Position numbers and translations under genes: made by a program | Notes under the pieces: model-generated | What the model was told of the DNA's origin: nothing | The model's input: the letters and a program-made list of their open reading frames with translations, nothing else | The model's database searches: none | Shown here: positions 61,040 through 64,000 of the stretch, one piece after another | How the letters are laid out: each line of letters begins with the position of its first letter | Numbering within the stretch: the stretch's first letter is position 1 | Source of the DNA: Daphnia carinata | Lineage: Eukaryota; Arthropoda; Branchiopoda; Diplostraca; Daphniidae | DNA length: 64,000 nucleotides | Assembly: GCF_022539665.2 (NCBI RefSeq) | Contig: NC_081337.1 | Coordinates: 9,090,679 to 9,154,678 of the forward strand | Direction: 5' to 3'

Positions 61040-63315
61040 TCTTCTAAAGACTCCTCTTGCACCAATGATGGCTCAGAAACTTTCTCAATTTTTTCGCCCC
61101 CTTTTTTTTTTCTTTCTTTCTTTCCATCTTTTCTGTTTTTCCGCTCTCGTATTTTGTAGCATCCAGCAGCCAAAATGAGCTTTATTTTTTATCCACGTCC
61201 CCCGTTTTTTTTTTTTTTCCTTTCTTTTTCATGTTTTTTTTTTTTCCCTTACTTCCTCTTACAATATGTAACACTACATTGTACATGCATGTACGTATAC
61301 ATGGATGTATTCGTTGTACACCAGTGTAAATACAGAAATTGCAAGGATTCGGCGGATGATGGGATGGTGAAACCGCAATGCAACTTCCGTCCCTGGAAAG
61401 AGCGGCCGCCTCGCAGCCACCCTCCCTTTCCTCGCGTCCTATTCGTACATACAAAGAGATGACGCCAAACTATTGCAAACTGGATTCAGGTACGTTTTTC
61501 AAGTTTCATCTCCTTTGTTCTGATCGTGGAGTTTTGACAGTTAACGCCGTTCGATGTTTCCCTTGTTGTTGACCTGCCATTGTGGCCGGAATCGATGACG
61601 CACGGAATAGGAGGAACTTGAAACTTGTACACATTTTTTGCGAACATTTAAATTTCCCTATCTTTTGATTCATCTATTTGCATTGTTTAAAAGTCAACGT
61701 TTGTTTGCTCCAATAGGTTGTTGCCCTTCTCACTCCTACGTTTCATCGGCTTAATGCCAACAGACATAACAAATGAAGCGCAGGTGAATGATGCAGTCCG
61801 TCTTTAAAAGTTGGCGCTAGGTTTCCATCTGGCTTCTTCACCTACCTGCAAGGTACGCATAACTAGCAAGCTCCTTTACGACATTTGTCATTTAACGCTG
61901 CTTTTTTCTGCACTATTTTTTATTCGTGTTTTGTTTTTCTTTTTGCTTGTTTTTCTGTTTAAGAGAACAACACAGTTCTGTTCACGAAGTAAAAAACAAA
62001 CAAACAAAAGAAACAAGCATGTATTGGGCTGGCCGATTTGCGTTTGTAAAAGGCCATGTGGGCACGTGTGCTACGCCAACTACCTTTCCATGTTAGCTCA
62101 CTCACAGAAAAGGGAAGGGTATGTATGCTGCGGTATGGGGAAAGTGACGACTGGTATAGAGTTCAGTTGAACGAAGTTTGAACGTCCCATCTCGTGAGTG
62201 CATTCGTTTCACTTTGATTCCTCCCCCTTTTTTTTTTTTTTTTTTACGTGAAAGGAAAATTCAAAAATCACATGATTCGAGTTTGGATTCACGAGCGCTC
62301 TGCGGCTCGTTGGCTGACCAATGAAAAACAAAAGCGCAACTTTTGAAACATCCAAAAACTCAATTTGCTTGTCTTCTCGTTTTACAGCCTGCCACTAGCC
62401 TCCCCCCTAACCGACATCAAGGGATTTCTTTCCCGTTTTAGTAAATTTTTATTTTATTTTTAAAGCTTCAACGTGAGTTTTCGTCACATGGCCAAATCGA
62501 AATCACGTTTCAGTTCTCCTGTTGTCGCGCTACTAATTTCTCATTTTGCATCGTTCAAAATTTTGCCTGTCTCAATTTTCAGACGAGGACGTCAACAGGA
62601 CAAAGGTAAACCACCATGCAAAATGAAACGAAAGCGTCGTGTGCGAAACCATTGAACTGCGGGAGGTCATTGAGTGCGCAATGCCATTACGACATTCAAG
62701 GCTCGAATGTTGTAAGTGGATAATTGGCATCCCGTTTACGATCAACGATAAATTTCCAAAAAGGATAGACCGTGTACAGGGCCTTAGTTCTTGACATTTC
62801 CAATACGCCCTTTCGAAAAACTTCACAAGAACAAAGGACAGTATTCATGGGGGTAAACAACATGTTTATGCGAACCTTACGCCTCTCCGTTTCTTTTATG
62901 CCTTCGAGCACGCGCGCACTCTCGTGTCGGCATTCCTGCACCCGTTAAGTGAACATTCGCCTGTCTCTTTCCCATATCGCTCTCGTTCTTCTTGTCTGCT
63001 GCGTCCGCTGGATATTGTTAAGCGCAGGCATCTGCAAACAGATATCCCGTACGGAAGTTGGTGGGCGCTACGTGAGCATCGGCGGATGAACGATCCGCCA
63101 GGGGGATGTGAAGAGCTGATGCGCAAGCAAGCGGAATCGTCTGCCAAATGGAATACAGAAATAGAAACAAACCGAGGGGAAAAAAATATATATATAAGGG
63201 ATATAAAGAAAAGAAGGGATTGGCCTTTAAGGCATTTCTAGATGCGGCAACGGCTTGGGCGGAGGCGATAGAAGCGCCAATTTCTTGTAATGACTTTGGA
63301 AGAATCATCAATAAA
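61040..63315 (+). other. GRAMD4 3' flank / possible long 3' UTR
   Basis: After the stop there is T-rich DNA and no AATAAA until 63310-63315. Splice-like signals occur (a GTACGT donor after ggattcag near 61490; tccaatag near 61717), so the 3' UTR could be spliced or another transcript could start here. A Cys-containing reading frame (CKYRNCKDSADDG, near 61330) is not a recognisable domain. No gene is assigned. Confidence 0.3.
63095..63108 (+). promoter_or_regulatory. CTCF-like motif
   Basis: CCGCCAGGGGGATG resembles the strong CTCF core CCGCCAGGGGGCGC. It overlaps the right arm of a perfect 7-bp inverted repeat (GGCGGAT and ATCCGCC, 63081-63099). Confidence 0.25.
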
Positions 63316-63350
63316 AGCGTAACTTGACATAGACAAAAAAAAAAAAAAAA
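63310..63350 (+). terminator. AATAAA followed by A16
   Basis: AATAAA at 63310-63315 is followed 19 bases later by an A16 run at 63335-63350. It could be the poly(A) signal of GRAMD4 or of a downstream transcript, or mark the end of a retrocopy. A-runs are common here, so chance is possible. Confidence 0.25.
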
Positions 63351-64000
63351 TCAAAGTAATTTAATGGAAAGAGACAGTCAATTTGATTTGATAGTTTATT
63401 ATTTACTTTTCTTTCTTTTTTGTCGGCCTATTCTTTTCTTTGCTTATACCAAGGCTGTGTTTATTTTGCGCTGGCAGATGCCGTTAACGACGCACAGGAT
63501 TCACTGCGGCGCGCAGTGTAGTGCAGTGCGGACCTTTTTCCGCGCAGCTTCTATGCATGTCGGTCTACACAAAAATCGTCACTCACGCGCAGCCCTCCCC
63601 TCCCCCTCGTCTATCCAGAGGGAAAAGGGAAGCGAGGCAGACAAGGAAGCGAGCTCGAAAATAAATAAAGAGCAGCGAGAATAGTTTAAAAAGAAAAGAA
63701 AAACAAAAAAGTACAAACGGGTAAGCTCGCCTACCGGGCTCGACAGTCGGCCTGGATTGAAGCTACGAGTCATCCACATTTTTATTATATAGACCCTCCC
63801 CCCCTCTCGTTCACTCCCGTCGACGCATGTATTCCATTACGTTCTCATACACTTCGGCGTCCTATCCCCATCCACGTTTGAGCTCGGGGTTCATTCAGAA
63901 ATACTGCTTGACATCACGCCAGTAGCGGTCGCGCTCATCGACGATTCGGTTCGGTTTTGGTTTTGTGGTGCTGAAAAACTGATGTGGTATTTTGTGCAGT
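63351..64000. other. no gene seen at right edge
   Basis: A GC-rich patch (63510-63620) with short internal repeats (AGTGTAGTGCAGTGCGG) and a TATA-like TATTATATAG near 63781. No supported exon. Confidence 0.5.

Overview
This is eukaryotic nuclear DNA, most like an arthropod and possibly a small crustacean of the Daphnia kind (inference: compact multi-exon gene with 90-850 nt GT-AG introns, CpG not visibly depleted, very many homopolymer and dinucleotide tracts). There are no operons, ribosome binding sites, CRISPR arrays or recognisable tRNA/rRNA genes.

The only gene identified with high confidence lies at about 55.1-61.0 kb on the + strand: an ortholog of GRAMD4 (GRAM domain-containing protein 4, also called DIP, death-inducing protein). 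I rebuilt it exon by exon. From 55967 to the stop at 61039, thirteen exons join in one continuous frame (610 codons plus stop). Three less certain upstream exons (55136, 55635, 55753) extend the frame to about 700 residues. The order is a disordered Ser/Asp/Arg-rich N-terminus, an amphipathic helix, a first hydrophobic block, a helical linker, a second hydrophobic block ending in the family signature PRLRAKYDT, and a C-terminal GRAM domain. The true 5' end is not settled; a Kozak-like ATG at 54585 and a well-bounded 79-nt exon at 51421-51499 are candidates.

Just upstream, a possible three-exon minus-strand gene (53682-54286) would be head-to-head with the GRAMD4 5' region. Downstream (61.0-64 kb) I see a possible long 3' UTR and an ORF followed by AATAAA and A16.

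The first 53 kb hold no recognisable protein family. They are intergenic or long-intron DNA full of poly(T)/poly(A) runs (up to 46 T), C43, G32, a ~314-bp (CT)n tract, (CA)n, (AT)n and a G-quadruplex-type repeat. Scattered in them are a few exon-like segments with good splice sites (21988, 41525, 42531, 51421), several CTCF-like motifs and one TATA/Inr pair. The long computed ORFs there mostly translate homopolymers and are not listed as genes.
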